Below, piece by piece: positions 9,131 to 18,780 of a DNA stretch of 64,000 nt. Source of the stretch: Leptolyngbya sp. SIOISBB (GTDB lineage Bacteria > Cyanobacteriota > Cyanobacteriia > Phormidesmidales > Phormidesmidaceae); contig JAAHII010000001.1 of assembly GCA_010671905.1 (NCBI GenBank), positions 2,232,001-2,296,000 on the forward strand, written 5' to 3'. Position 1 is the first letter of the stretch. Every line of letters starts with the position of its first letter. The notes below the pieces were generated by a model. That model made no database searches and had not been told where the DNA came from. It saw only the letters and a program-made list of their open reading frames with translations. A program made the translations under genes and the position numbers.

Positions 9131-10104
9131 TTATGAGAACGGATATATCTTCTTTTTAAAAACGGTTTTCACAAAAACCAAGGGACTTAAAAGGGTCGCC
9201 AGTCGATAATTAAACTCGATTTTTTTAAGAAATCTCTCTTCAATAGAATTGTTAAACGAGAGAATTAATTCAATTAATTTGTAAGCATCATTGATGATAT
9301 GTAATGGAGTCAAGTAGGCTGCTTGCCAGCGATGGTAGCGAGCAATTCTAATATGATGCCGACAAATACCGATTCCCCAGACAAGTTTGAGCAAGTATTC
9401 TTCTTCGAGTCGAGACTGCGGGATTTTATGATGTATCACCATGTCAGGGGTTATACCAAATTTCCCAATCAGCTTTCTGGATATGGGCCAGCACTTCCAA
9501 ATCTTCTCCAGCCATTAGGGATGTTGGAGTGCGTCCTGTTAGCAAAGCTTTTTGGGGATTATTATCAAGCCAAGCTTGACGCCGCACCACTAAGCCCGCA
9601 CCGGGTGGCAAAAACACCTCGATGAGGGGTATAGCAGTGGGCAACTTCGCCACGGTCAAGAATCGCTAGGAAAACTGCGATCTTATTGAAATCTTTTGGA
9701 GGTGGGGTTTCAAATTGTCCCTTTACTTTCCCGCCAAATGCTCCGGCCTTAGGTGATTTTTGGGCAAACTCTGTCGCTTTCAAAATCCAATTAGAGGCAG
9801 GAATATTATCATCATCTAAAAAAGCAACGAGGTTTCCACAAGCTTCAAGGACTGCCCGGTTTCTGGCAAAGGCTAACCCTTTTTGTGGCTCAAACGCATA
9901 GCGAAGTAAATACTTGCCGTTATCTTGGTTGGCATATTGTTGCACAACTTCGTGAGTATTATCTTGACTAGCATTGTCGATGACTAAGACTTCCCAAACA
10001 AGGTGCTCAGTTGCTTGCTGCAGATTGAGCGCATCAAGAACGTCTGGTATCCGTACAGCGCCGTTGTACGTACAGATTGCTACGGTAATGTCGACATGGC
10101 CCAT
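9131..10104 (-). pseudogene. family 2 glycosyltransferase, two frameshifts
   Basis: The GT-A N-terminus is clear: ITVAICTYNGAVRIPDVLDAL, WEVLVIDNASQDNT, GLAFARNRAV and FLDDDNIPASNW. The frame is lost after CYTPHRGV; removing one base of the A5 run at 9610-9614 gives RGVLPPGAGLVVRRQAW, the usual continuation. It is lost again after DWEIWYNP; removing one base of the G4 run at 9447-9450 gives YNPDMVIHHKIPQSRLE, and the C-terminal membrane-associated part follows to 9131. The repaired protein has 323 residues, typical of the family. Only 29 bp separate it from the next glycosyltransferase, so both probably belonged to one transcript for surface polysaccharide synthesis. Confidence 0.85.
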
Positions 10105-10421
10105 GTCTTTAAGAGATGTATTGCTTCGATATACAAGTGAATCGACTCAAAGATTCAACTTATGTTTCCCATTTACTGCTGTCAGAACTAGATTCAGGCA
10201 AGTTGAGAACGTCAATCATTATCAGAATCCAAAGCTATAGACTGTCCACCCGCTTCACCAGTCTTCCCCAAAGCTGAGAACTGCGGATATCGTTAATACC
10301 TCATATTCGAAAGCCCCTGGATACGTTGGCCCACCTTTGAAAAGCATTCATTATAGGAGGCGATCTTGGAAGCGTGATCACACCTCCTATGACATCACCG
10401 ACGATTCTATTTGCCTTAGTC
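10105..10421. other. intergenic gap with one hairpin
   Basis: No gene seen. ATAGGAGG at 10353-10360 pairs perfectly with CCTCCTAT at 10383-10390. It lies 32 bp past the stop of the downstream-oriented deaminase gene and could be its transcript end, but there is no T-run. Confidence 0.35.
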
Positions 10422-11768
10422 TTAGCCGAGTTCCAGTAGAGTGTCGAGTTCGGCGTAATCAGGCAGAGTAGTGTCAATGGCTTGCCCCTGACGCAGCACC
10501 ACGCGATCGCTCTGGGGGCGCGCAAACAATTCATTAAACGATCGCGCTTTGAACAAAATCAAATCTGCCGGTTGTCCAAGACCAATGCGTCCGGCATTGG
10601 TGAGTCCCATGAGGTCAGCAGGAGTGCGGGTAATAGTCAGCGGCCAGTCGCCAATGGGGCGATCGAGGTGGGCGATGCGGGCGCTCTGGGTCAACACTTC
10701 AAGGCAGTCTAAATCGCCATAGCCGTAAAAGGGGTCGCGGGTATTGTCACTAGCGATCGCGATGGGAATACCTGCTGCCTTCAATTCTTGCAAAATCGTG
10801 ACGCCGCGATATCGGGGAGTGCGTCCTGGCTGGCGGTCTTGCAGATAGAGATTGCACATCGGCAGACTCACAATGCCAATATTGGCCGCTTTGACCAGAG
10901 CCAAGGTTTTTGCGACATCAGCCTCTGACTGCACGGATAGGGAACAGCAGTGACCGCAAATGATTGGGGCTTCGAACCCATTGCGCAGCTTGGCCTCAGC
11001 TACGGCGCGGAGCACCTGATCCTCAAGATTCAGACTTTCATCAACGTGTAAATCCACTGTCAAGCCATACTGACCGGCCAGGGTAAAGAGACGATCCAAC
11101 TGGGCGATCAACGCAGGATTGGGATAGGCGACGCCGCCCAAAATGCCTTGATACTTAGCGACAAGTTGGGCGAGTCTTTCGGCATCGGCGGTCAGGTAAT
11201 AATCCAGCGATACGAGGTTGACGGTTTGCAGCGTGAGGCGATCGCGCCAGGCATCTTGAAGGGCGGTCAATACTTGTAAGGCGCGATCAGCCATGTCACC
11301 AAAGGCATCGAAATGGGTGCGCAGGGCTTTAGTGCCGTGGGCATAGGCACACCGCAGGCTAAACTCCATCCGCTGATAGAGTTCATCAGCCTTCCAGTTG
11401 TGGGCATCTTGCATGACCGCCGCTAGAGCGCTCTGAAAGGTGCCATCCTCATTGGGCTGGCGGGGCCAAATATGACCTTTGTCGAGATGGGTGTGTAAAT
11501 CCACAAAACAGGGAAACATCAGCCCCTTCGCCAAATCAATCGATGGACTGTCGGCAGGAGCCGTCCCCACGGGGACAATCGCGGCAATTTTCCCAGCTTG
11601 AATATGTAGATCTGCTGCCACCAAATCTTCTAAAAACGGTGGGGCTGCGAGGGCCTCAATGACGGCACGATAGTCGACGGTGTCATCTAAAAAACAGTGA
11701 GGAATGCGGGTGTTGCGCAGCCAGAAATCATCTATCGGCGGTGGCGTAATAAAGGAAGCGATCGCCAT
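10422..11768 (-). CDS. cytosine deaminase-like amidohydrolase
   Basis: A 448-residue amidohydrolase closest to the CodA cytosine deaminase group. Metal and catalytic landmarks are present: HTHLDKGH (about residues 91-98), DLHVDES (about 237-243), the CGHCCSL histidine and SDNTRDPFYGYGDLD with the metal-binding Asp. The fold would be a TIM barrel binding Fe or Zn in the cytoplasm. It is the last gene of a run with an ABC importer upstream, 95 bp after the permease, so its substrate is probably what the importer brings in: a pyrimidine or related N-heterocycle. This link is inference. Many CodA-like proteins deaminate other heterocycles. Confidence 0.85.
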   Translation of the reverse strand: MAIASFITPPPIDDFWLRNTRIPHCFLDDTVDYRAVIEALAAPPFLEDLVAADLHIQAGKIAAIVPVGTAPADSPSIDLAKGLMFPCFVDLHTHLDKGHIWPRQPNEDGTFQSALAAVMQDAHNWKADELYQRMEFSLRCAYAHGTKALRTHFDAFGDMADRALQVLTALQDAWRDRLTLQTVNLVSLDYYLTADAERLAQLVAKYQGILGGVAYPNPALIAQLDRLFTLAGQYGLTVDLHVDESLNLEDQVLRAVAEAKLRNGFEAPIICGHCCSLSVQSEADVAKTLALVKAANIGIVSLPMCNLYLQDRQPGRTPRYRGVTILQELKAAGIPIAIASDNTRDPFYGYGDLDCLEVLTQSARIAHLDRPIGDWPLTITRTPADLMGLTNAGRIGLGQPADLILFKARSFNELFARPQSDRVVLRQGQAIDTTLPDYAELDTLLELG

Positions 11769-11863
11769 ATTTCGTCAAACATCCTCAACCGAAAATCGCA
11801 CCAGCATTTGTCGGAGCCTGATTAGGAATAGGGCCAATCTACCAGACTTCACCCTCGCCGCCG

Positions 11864-12745
11864 TTAATTATCTCGCTGTAGGGCGCTTTCGTGCCAATGG
11901 CGTAGCAGGCGATCGCTCAGCCACGTCAGGCTCACAAAGATCAGGACTCCCAACCCGGTGGTCATGAACAGGGCCGCAAACATGCGGGGAATCTGGAGCT
12001 TGTAGCTAGACATCAAAATTTGGTACGCGATGCCCGAACGCGCACCGCCAGTACCCGCAACGAATTCCGCCACGACTGCGCCGATGAGCGCTAGACCGCC
12101 GCTGATGCGCAAACCGCCCAAAAAGTACGGCATGGCGCTCGGCAATCGCAAATGCCACAGGGTTTGCCACCGCGAAGCCCCGTAGAGCTGAAACAGATTT
12201 TGCAGATTGCGATCGGCACTATTCAATCCCAAAGTGGTGTTAGAGACAATGGGAAATAGGGCTACAATCCAAGCACAGACGACCAAGGCCGCAAAGGTAC
12301 TGTTTTTGAACCAAATGATGATCAGCGGGGCGATCGCGACAATCGGCGTCGTTTGCAAGATCACTGCATAGGGAAACAGGCTGCGCTCAATCCACTTACT
12401 CTGGGTAAACAAAACTGCCAACAGTAACCCCGACACCGTTGCGGCAAGAAACGCCATCGCTGTAATTTGCAGCGTCATCATCAGCGAGGGAAAGAGCTCT
12501 GGCCAGTCGGTAATCAACGTTTGGCCCACCAGCAGCGGCCCCGGTAGTAAGTACGGCGGCACCGCAAACCATCGCACCGCCCCTTCCCACAATAGGAGCA
12601 ACAACAGTCCCACCAAAATGGGGGCAATCACTTCTGGACGAATGAGCGCCGACCCGACCCGGACGGGTAACGGCTGTACCGGGGCGATCACAGCCGGACG
12701 AGGCGAAGTATTCAGACGAGATGACTGCGGGTCTTTAAGGATCAT
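11864..12745 (-). CDS. ABC transporter permease (SsuC/TauC/ThiX type)
   Basis: A 293-residue inner-membrane permease of the binding-protein-dependent transport family, with about six membrane segments and the cytoplasmic coupling loop LYGASRWQTLWHLRLPSAMP in place of the EAA motif. Its ATG overlaps the stop codon of the ATPase gene (ATGA), so translation is likely coupled. Families of this type carry nitrate, sulfonates, taurine, pyrimidine precursors or riboflavin. The downstream amidohydrolase favours a heterocyclic compound. Confidence 0.9.
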   Translation of the reverse strand: MILKDPQSSRLNTSPRPAVIAPVQPLPVRVGSALIRPEVIAPILVGLLLLLLWEGAVRWFAVPPYLLPGPLLVGQTLITDWPELFPSLMMTLQITAMAFLAATVSGLLLAVLFTQSKWIERSLFPYAVILQTTPIVAIAPLIIIWFKNSTFAALVVCAWIVALFPIVSNTTLGLNSADRNLQNLFQLYGASRWQTLWHLRLPSAMPYFLGGLRISGGLALIGAVVAEFVAGTGGARSGIAYQILMSSYKLQIPRMFAALFMTTGLGVLIFVSLTWLSDRLLRHWHESALQRDN

Positions 12746-13530
12746 GGGGTAGCAGTGGATGGCGTTGTAGAAAGCGGTGGTGTCGGCATCGCCTCCCCCG
12801 CCAAGCAGTGGGCAATGTCGCGACAGTATTGGTTGAACTGAGGAGACGTGCGAAATTCCTCATCCCGAGGATAGGGCACCTCAATGGGGATCTCCGCCAC
12901 AATGCGCCCCGGCTGCGCCGCCATCACGACTACCCGATTTGATAAATACACCGCTTCATAGATGTTGTGGGTCACAAATACCACCGTCCAGTGATATTGC
13001 TCCCACAGGTGCAACAGCTCACCATTCAAGCGGCTACGGCTCATTTCATCCAGCGCCCCAAAGGGCTCATCCATCAGCAATATATGGGGATTAGTCACCA
13101 AAGCACGGGCAATGGAAACCCGCATCTTCATGCCCCCCGAGAGCTGCCGAGGATAGCTGTGCTCAAATCCCTGCAGAGCCACTAGGTTCAAAGCCGCTTG
13201 AATGCGGCTGCGACTGGCCCGCAATGATTGCCCCTTCAGCTTTAACGGTAGGTGAACGTTGTCTAACACTGTGGCCCAGGGCATCAGCGCCGCGTCTTGA
13301 AACACAAATGCCAGGTCGCGATCGCCAACCACCGCAGGTGATTCTATATAGCCCTGGGTGGGCGTCGATAAGCCTGCCGTCAACTTCAGGACGGTACTTT
13401 TGCCACAGCCTGAAGGCCCTACCAAGCTGACGAATTCACCTTTACGAATAGTGAGATCAATGCCCCGCAGGGCTACGGTGCCGTTGGCATAAACTTTATT
13501 GACCTGGTGCAGTGCGATCGCAGTCGACAT
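12742..13530 (-). CDS. ABC transporter ATP-binding protein
   Basis: The ATPase of the importer. Walker A is GPSGCGKST, the Q-loop is FVFQDAALMPWATV, the signature is LSGGMKMRVSIARAL, Walker B is ILLMDEPFGALDEMSR and the H-loop is VVFVTHNIYEA. I place the start at the ATG at 13530 (MSTAIALHQVNKVY), because family members begin just before the first beta strand; an upstream start at 13572 adds 14 residues of no known type. It overlaps the permease start by four bases. Confidence 0.92.
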   Translation of the reverse strand: MSTAIALHQVNKVYANGTVALRGIDLTIRKGEFVSLVGPSGCGKSTVLKLTAGLSTPTQGYIESPAVVGDRDLAFVFQDAALMPWATVLDNVHLPLKLKGQSLRASRSRIQAALNLVALQGFEHSYPRQLSGGMKMRVSIARALVTNPHILLMDEPFGALDEMSRSRLNGELLHLWEQYHWTVVFVTHNIYEAVYLSNRVVVMAAQPGRIVAEIPIEVPYPRDEEFRTSPQFNQYCRDIAHCLAGEAMPTPPLSTTPSTATP

Positions 13531-13580
13531 GATGCTCTCATAAAAGTCACGCAGGGCGGCCTTGGCCAACATGACCCACG

Positions 13581-14634
13581 TTAGGCCTGGTAATAGTCCA
13601 CACCTTTGTTCACAAACTCTAGCGTAAACGCCTGGGTGTAATCGACCTCAGCCCCCAACACTTCGGCTTCTACCAGCTTGTCGTAAAAGGATTTCCAGCG
13701 ATCGGCAGTCATCGCGCCAATACCCAGGTCTTCCGCATCCCCAGACACCACAATGCCGTATTCCTGCATTTTGTCGATACCGTAGGCAATCTGTTCATCT
13801 GACATCTCGGGATTAGCCTGCTTGATCAGCTCGTTCCCAGGGGTCGGGTCATCGTTGAGATAGCTATACCAACCCTTAATCGAGGCATCCACAAATCGCT
13901 GCACCAGATCAGGGTCGCTATCCACAATTGCTTGTCGCGTCTCAATCGTGGTGGAGTAGGGATCATAGCCATAATCTGCTAGCAGCAACACTACCGGCTC
14001 AAATCCTCCCTCTTTTTGAATGGACAACGGCTCAGAACTTAAATAGCCCTGTTGCGCCGAATTTTTATCCGCCAGAAAGGGGCCGGGGTTGAAGTTGTAA
14101 GGCCGTTTCATATCTTCAGTAAAGCCATACTTCGCTGCGAGAAAGGGCCAATAGGTAATGTTAGCCGCCGAAGAAATATAAATGGGTTTGCCTTGCAAAT
14201 CTTCGAGGGAGGCAACGCCCTGATCAGGATGGGCAATGATAATTTGAGGGTCTTTTTTGGAAGATAGACGCGACGGTGATTTTGGGAATGCCCGCTTGGA
14301 CGGCCTGCAGGGCATCGGACCCATACCCCATAAAGAAATCGATACCGCCTCCCATCAGCAGTTGGGTGCCGTTGACCTGGGGACCACCCATTTTGATGGT
14401 CACGTCAAGCCCGTATTCGGCGTAAATACCGGTCGCGATCGCTTGGTAAAAACCGCCATGCTCAGCTTGGGCGTACCAATTCGTCCCAAAGGTGATAGTT
14501 TGCAGTTCATCGCTCGCACGACTCTCCGTAGATTCTGGGGCCACTGGCGTGTCAGTGCTAGTCCCTCCACATGCCGCGACTACACCTGCCCCTAACAGTA
14601 GCGAGCTATATCTGACAAACCGTCTGCGACCCAT
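13581..14634 (-). pseudogene. ABC substrate-binding protein (NMT1/THI5 type), frameshifted
   Basis: The start MGRRRFVRYSSLLLGAGVVA plus AC is a lipoprotein signal with a twin-arginine-like RRRFVR and a lipobox ending in Cys, so the product would sit on the outer face of the cytoplasmic membrane. The binding fold follows: ITFGTNWYAQAEHGGFYQA and the GPQVNGTQLLMGGGIDF segment. The frame breaks after ASIFQK. Removing one base of the T6 run at 14253-14258 gives IFQKDPQIIIAHPDQGVASL and then the rest of the domain to the stop at 13581. Repaired length is 350 residues, normal for the family. Similar proteins bind thiamine-pyrimidine precursors. If the shift is real, the importer lacks its receptor. 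Confidence 0.85.
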
Positions 14635-14842
14635 TGCCTTGGGGACAAACATCCAACGCTGATTCAAGATCTTCACCTCTCCTGCCAATTTTTCAAAAGA
14701 GCAGTTGGCGCCCAGTCACCCTAGCGACCCATGAGCGATCGCAGCCCAAATGATATCCATGAGCGCCCAACTGACCCAAAGCTATTTTGGCCCAAATTGA
14801 GAGTGCAGTCAGTTCATCCTAGCCGGGTTGCGCCCAAGCTGC

Positions 14843-15817
14843 TTACCGCCCCTTCGCCAGTTTATGCTGTATCCATTCCATAACTTGTTTGCCCAAGCGA
14901 ACATCATTGAGACGGTCAATTTCGCGAATCCCCGTTGGGCTTGTGACATTCACCTCGGTCAAGTAGCCACCAATGATGTCAATACCGACAAACATCAGGC
15001 CATCGCGGCGTAAGGTGGGGGCGAGTTGAGTACAGATCTCGAGATCGCGATCGGTGATTTCCACTTGGGCCACTCGCCCTCCGACCGCCATGTTGCCCCG
15101 AAACTCATTGCCCGTTGGAATACGATTTACGGCCCCAATCGGATCACCGTCCAGCAGAATAATCCGTTTGTCGCCGTCCTTAGCAGCTGGCAAATAGGTC
15201 TGGATCATCACCGGCTCTCGCCCCTGTAGGGTACTGATTTCAATCATTGAATTCAGGTTGCGATCGCCCTGTTCTAAAAACAGAATCCCCTCACCGGCCT
15301 TGCCTCCGAGCGGTTTCAGCACTGCCCGTCCCCAACGTTCCACCGTTTGGCGAATCACGCCCTTATCGCGACTCACAATCGTTTCCGGAATTGCCTGGGC
15401 AAATTGTAGGGCATACATTTTCTCATTCGCGGCTCGTAAGCCCTGAGGTGAGTTCATCACCAGCGTCTTGCTGGGGTCAACATAGTCCAGCACATAGGTC
15501 GTGTAGAGATAGGGAATGGTGACCGGCGGATCCGTCCGCATCATGACCATATCCATCGTTTCTAAAGGCTGATAAACCGCCTCGCCCAAGCTATACCAAT
15601 CCGTTTCGGCCAGCCAACGGTTATCGCCTAAAGTTACGGGCTTGAGTGTTACGGGTTGCATACGCGCCATCGCTCGCCCCATCTCGACCCCTAGCCCCTC
15701 CGCCTGGGTAATCCACACTTCATGTCCACCCGCTTGTGCTGCCTCCATCAATGCCACACTGGTATCATGGCCAGGATCTAGTTGCTGAATGGGGTCAATG
15801 ATGAATGCAAATTTCAC
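14843..15817 (-). CDS. gshB: glutathione synthetase
   Basis: A 324-residue ATP-grasp enzyme that joins gamma-glutamylcysteine and glycine to make glutathione. Family blocks seen in order are MKFAFIIDPIQQLDPGHDTS at the N-terminus, MRTDPPVTIPYLYTTY, the ATP-binding KPLGGKAGEGI, RGNMAVGGR and YLTEVNVTSPTGIREID near the C-terminus. Length is normal and the ATG start fits the family's first residues. Cytoplasmic. In many cyanobacteria a glutaredoxin gene is adjacent; here none is visible. Confidence 0.96.
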   Translation of the reverse strand: MKFAFIIDPIQQLDPGHDTSVALMEAAQAGGHEVWITQAEGLGVEMGRAMARMQPVTLKPVTLGDNRWLAETDWYSLGEAVYQPLETMDMVMMRTDPPVTIPYLYTTYVLDYVDPSKTLVMNSPQGLRAANEKMYALQFAQAIPETIVSRDKGVIRQTVERWGRAVLKPLGGKAGEGILFLEQGDRNLNSMIEISTLQGREPVMIQTYLPAAKDGDKRIILLDGDPIGAVNRIPTGNEFRGNMAVGGRVAQVEITDRDLEICTQLAPTLRRDGLMFVGIDIIGGYLTEVNVTSPTGIREIDRLNDVRLGKQVMEWIQHKLAKGR

Positions 15818-16376
15818 AGCTGAAGTCCTTAGTAGTGGAAGTTCTAGGTTGGTCTAGCATCGATTGTTACATGTTCGGATTTACTTTTTGCTCAGGCCAG
15901 ACAGAAAGCTTTAGGCAAGAAAAAGGAAACTTAAGAATAAGCATCCATCTCGGTTCATGCTGTCGTGGCTAGTCAAGCTTAGAGAAATCTAATTCCATTG
16001 TTAAAAATTACCGCAAGCTATCAATATTCCGTTTCTATTTGAGCCAATAGACTATATTTACTGTTTTTTGAAACATCATTCATCCGAGCTTAAATACTCG
16101 CCGGAGGATTCCAAAGAGAAATGAAATTTATCGAAAATTCACGTAAATTCAAGCCCAAAAAGACTTGATACAATTAACCATAAGGACATACAAACTTAGC
16201 TAAGTATCAATCATAGTTTGATCTCTTTATATCTTTGATTTTCGTACAATTGTTCATTTTTTATTCCATCACCGCTCAATTAATCTGTATGTTATTAGAT
16301 CTCCTATTTTATTCACTACATAAATTAATTCAATGAATTTATTAGGGCTGACAGCTTTTTCAAAGATCGCTGCAAA
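15818..16376. other. AT-rich intergenic region
   Basis: About 560 bases without a credible gene, clearly richer in A and T than most of the window. It separates gshB from the divergently transcribed flippase gene and should contain both promoters. I see no palindrome or riboswitch signature. Confidence 0.4.
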
Positions 16377-17684
16377 GTGGTCTTTAATCTTGCCCAGAAA
16401 AAACTCAGTGAGAATGAGACGCAGAAAATACTTGCCAACATTGGTTGGCTGTCAACTGAGCGACTTATTAGGATGGCGCTCGGATTTATAGTCGGCGTTT
16501 GGGTTTCACGATATCTCGGCCCAGAGCAACTAGGTCTCTATAGTTATGCGATCTCATTCATCATAATTTTTGGAGTTCTTGCCACCTTAGGCTTAGAAAG
16601 GATTGTAGTACGAGAATTCGTCAGATTTCCAGATCGTACGGACCAGATTCTTGGTACTGCACTCATCCTCAAAATCTTTGCAGCGATCGCCACTTATTTA
16701 TTGATTATTCTATGTAGCCATCTTCTACATTCAGAAAACCCTGAAACACATTTGATCGTTAGTGTTATCGGTTTAGGCGTCATCTTTCAAGCTTTAGACC
16801 CGGTTGACTTTTGGTTTCAGTCACAGGTCCAATCTAAATATACAGCCTACGCGAAAAGTGTTGCTTTTCTGTTGGTGGCCTTGAGTAGAGTGATCTTAAT
16901 TTTGATTCATGCACCTTTGCTGGCTTTTGCATGGACTGGCGTCGCAGAAATCTTGATCACCACATTAGGGCTAGTCGTAGCTTTTGTGTGGAAAAAGCCG
17001 ATGAATAGGAGTTTGGCCTACTGTCATCGTATAGCCAAGCAACTGCTCCGAGATAGCGCTCCTCTAATTTTGTCGGGAATCATGATTATGATTTATGGAC
17101 GTATTGACCAAATCATGATACTCAGAATTTCTGGAGAATATGAAGCAGGCTTATATTCTGCCGCCGTCACGTTAGCAGAAGCATGGAATTTTGTGCCTTT
17201 AATTGTTGTGCCTTCTGTATTACCTAATATCATCGAAACCTGGCAAACTGATGAAGGCCTTTTCTATCAAAAACTACAGTTCTTATATAACTCGATTGTA
17301 GGATTTTTTTTGCTGATCGCAGTTCCTACGACCTTACTCTCCTGGTGGATTATTCCGGTTGTCTTTGGAGCAGATTATGCTGGTGCTTCTCCAATGCTAG
17401 CAATTCTCATCTGGGCTTCTCTATTCTCCGGCTTAGGTATCGCCAGAAGCTCTTTTTTAACCGCTATGAACTGGGCCTCCTTGCATTTCTTGACCGTGGC
17501 AGGTGGCTGCGTTATTAATGTGTCGCTGAACTTTGCATTTATTCCCATGTTTGGCGGCTTGGCGGCTGCCGTTACAACGCTCATTTCTTACAGTTTTGCT
17601 GGTTATTTTTCTTGCTTCTTTAGCAAAAGGTTGATCCGTAACGGCAAGATGATGACTGCGGCACTGTGTTTGCGATGGCGATAA
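16377..17684 (+). CDS. flippase of the MATE/Wzx polysaccharide family
   Basis: A 435-residue membrane protein with about 12 hydrophobic segments and the family start block GWLSTERLIRMALGFIVGVW followed by VSRYLGPEQLGLYSYA. Such proteins flip lipid-linked oligosaccharides across the cytoplasmic membrane during O-antigen, capsule or exopolysaccharide synthesis. The start used is a GTG; an ATG at 16333 lies in another frame, so the N-terminus is uncertain. The last residues (NGKMMTAALCLRWR) match the usual family end only loosely. A MITE-like repeat begins 37 bp past the stop. The gene is AT-rich, like the broken glycosyltransferases, which suggests transfer of surface-glycan genes. Confidence 0.88.
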   Translation: MVFNLAQKKLSENETQKILANIGWLSTERLIRMALGFIVGVWVSRYLGPEQLGLYSYAISFIIIFGVLATLGLERIVVREFVRFPDRTDQILGTALILKIFAAIATYLLIILCSHLLHSENPETHLIVSVIGLGVIFQALDPVDFWFQSQVQSKYTAYAKSVAFLLVALSRVILILIHAPLLAFAWTGVAEILITTLGLVVAFVWKKPMNRSLAYCHRIAKQLLRDSAPLILSGIMIMIYGRIDQIMILRISGEYEAGLYSAAVTLAEAWNFVPLIVVPSVLPNIIETWQTDEGLFYQKLQFLYNSIVGFFLLIAVPTTLLSWWIIPVVFGADYAGASPMLAILIWASLFSGLGIARSSFLTAMNWASLHFLTVAGGCVINVSLNFAFIPMFGGLAAAVTTLISYSFAGYFSCFFSKRLIRNGKMMTAALCLRWR

Positions 17685-17721
17685 CCAACCTTTGGTGAGG
17701 TGTTACATTCTACGCAAGCAT

Positions 17722-17851
17722 TAAGGCGCGTCATCAATGAATCCCAGAAGCCTTTGGGGCAAAGCATTTCCGCGCCCACATTCACGCCATAGGCTAGGGG
17801 CTGTCGTTCCTTTGCTGAAAGGGTTTGGCCACTAAATCATGAAAGGCCCTA
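17722..17851 (+). mobile_element. MITE-like repeat, copy B
   Basis: The same about 130-bp sequence as copies C and D: start GGCGCGTCATCAATGAATCC, middle GGCTAGGGGCTGTCGTTCC, end GAAAGGCCCTAG. The right inverted repeat has drifted (CATGAAAGGCC against CATGACAGGCC elsewhere). It lies just past the flippase stop. Confidence 0.8.
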
Positions 17852-17953
17852 GCATTCAGTTTTAGACAGGCTTCATTTCCTCTCCTGCACACGATTCTTG
17901 TAGCCATCGCAGTCCAGTAAAAGTCCGGCCTCAGGCAGAGTCAACTGTTCAGC

Positions 17954-18355
17954 TCACGAACCAATTGCCGATTCTACGATGGGTAAGTTTTGGGTCGCTC
18001 GTTTGGTGTACCACCAATTCTGTTCCGCACTGGAGAGACGGCTGGTATACAGCGTAGTGACAAAAGGCTTACTACCGCTTTGGCCCAAAATTTCCACACA
18101 GTAGGACGGAAATTTGCGGGTTGCCATATCGGGGACAAAGCGCCGACCAATGCGCCGCCAACTCGGTTCTTTGCTACGCCACTGCAAACGACAACAGGGC
18201 CAAGGCAATTGTTCGCGGTCATACAGGCGGCAGCAAGGGCCCACGACCCGGTAGGTCAGATGCGCCCCGGGACTCTGAAAGACATAACCAGACGGCCAGG
18301 GATGCTGAGCGTTATCGGGCAAAGGCGGTATCATCGAGACAGCAATTGTGTCCAT
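17954..18355 (-). CDS. hypothetical protein, Trp/Cys/Pro-rich
   Basis: About 133 residues from an ATG at 18355 (126 from the ATG at 18334, MIPPLPDNAQHPWP). The sequence looks like a compact folded protein rather than a chance frame: conserved-looking segments such as YDREQLPWPCCRLQWRSKEP and FPSYCVEILGQ, many Trp and five Cys. I do not recognise a named family. It is divergent from the DUF2470 gene, the two starts being only about 30-50 bp apart, so their promoters must overlap. Confidence 0.5.
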   Translation of the reverse strand: MDTIAVSMIPPLPDNAQHPWPSGYVFQSPGAHLTYRVVGPCCRLYDREQLPWPCCRLQWRSKEPSWRRIGRRFVPDMATRKFPSYCVEILGQSGSKPFVTTLYTSRLSSAEQNWWYTKRATQNLPIVESAIGS

Positions 18356-18383
18356 TCGTGAACGTCGTATTACGAGATCTATC

Positions 18384-18671
18384 ATGTCAGAGCCTATTAC
18401 TGCTGCAGTGAGCGATCGCATCTGCAAGCATATGAATGATGACCATGCGGATGCCGTCCTGATGTATGCCAAATTTTATGGCCAGGCGGCATCGGCTACG
18501 GCGGCCAAAATGGCCGCGATCGATGCTGAGGGCATGGATCTAATCGCTGATGTCGAAGGTGCACAGACGCCCCTACGGATTCCTTTTGACCACACTTTGG
18601 AGAGTGCGAAAGAGGCGCACCATGTGCTGGTCGAAATGCTTAAACAGCCCCGTGAAATGTCTCAAAGCTAA
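18384..18671 (+). CDS. DUF2470 domain protein
   Basis: A 95-residue protein made of one DUF2470 domain, the fold found at the C-terminus of haem-utilisation HugZ-type proteins. Visible features are the start ICKHMNDDHADAVLMYAKFY and the ADVEGAQTPLRIPFD segment. The ATG at 18384 gives the family's usual start. Free-standing members are common in cyanobacteria; the precise role is unsettled but a link with haem or pigments is often proposed. Confidence 0.88.
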   Translation: MSEPITAAVSDRICKHMNDDHADAVLMYAKFYGQAASATAAKMAAIDAEGMDLIADVEGAQTPLRIPFDHTLESAKEAHHVLVEMLKQPREMSQS

Positions 18672-18780
18672 ACCATCTCATAGCAAGGCTGCAGCCAGGC
18701 TCGGGGGCTGCTGGGTCAATCATGGCGGCCACTGAGTCGATTGGAAAGGTATTTTAAGTTTTCGGGGAGCGATCGCTGAC

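Noticed and set aside
14689-14842. TPP riboswitch or other aptamer upstream of the ABC binding protein
   Set aside because: None of the THI conserved strings occur there. Only a loose inverted pair CAGTTGGCGC/GCGCCCAACTG was seen.
16333-16376. An earlier ATG (MNLLGLTAFSKIA) as the flippase start
   Set aside because: It is in a different frame. A single added base in the upstream T-run could join it, but the resulting N-terminus does not match the family better than the GTG start.
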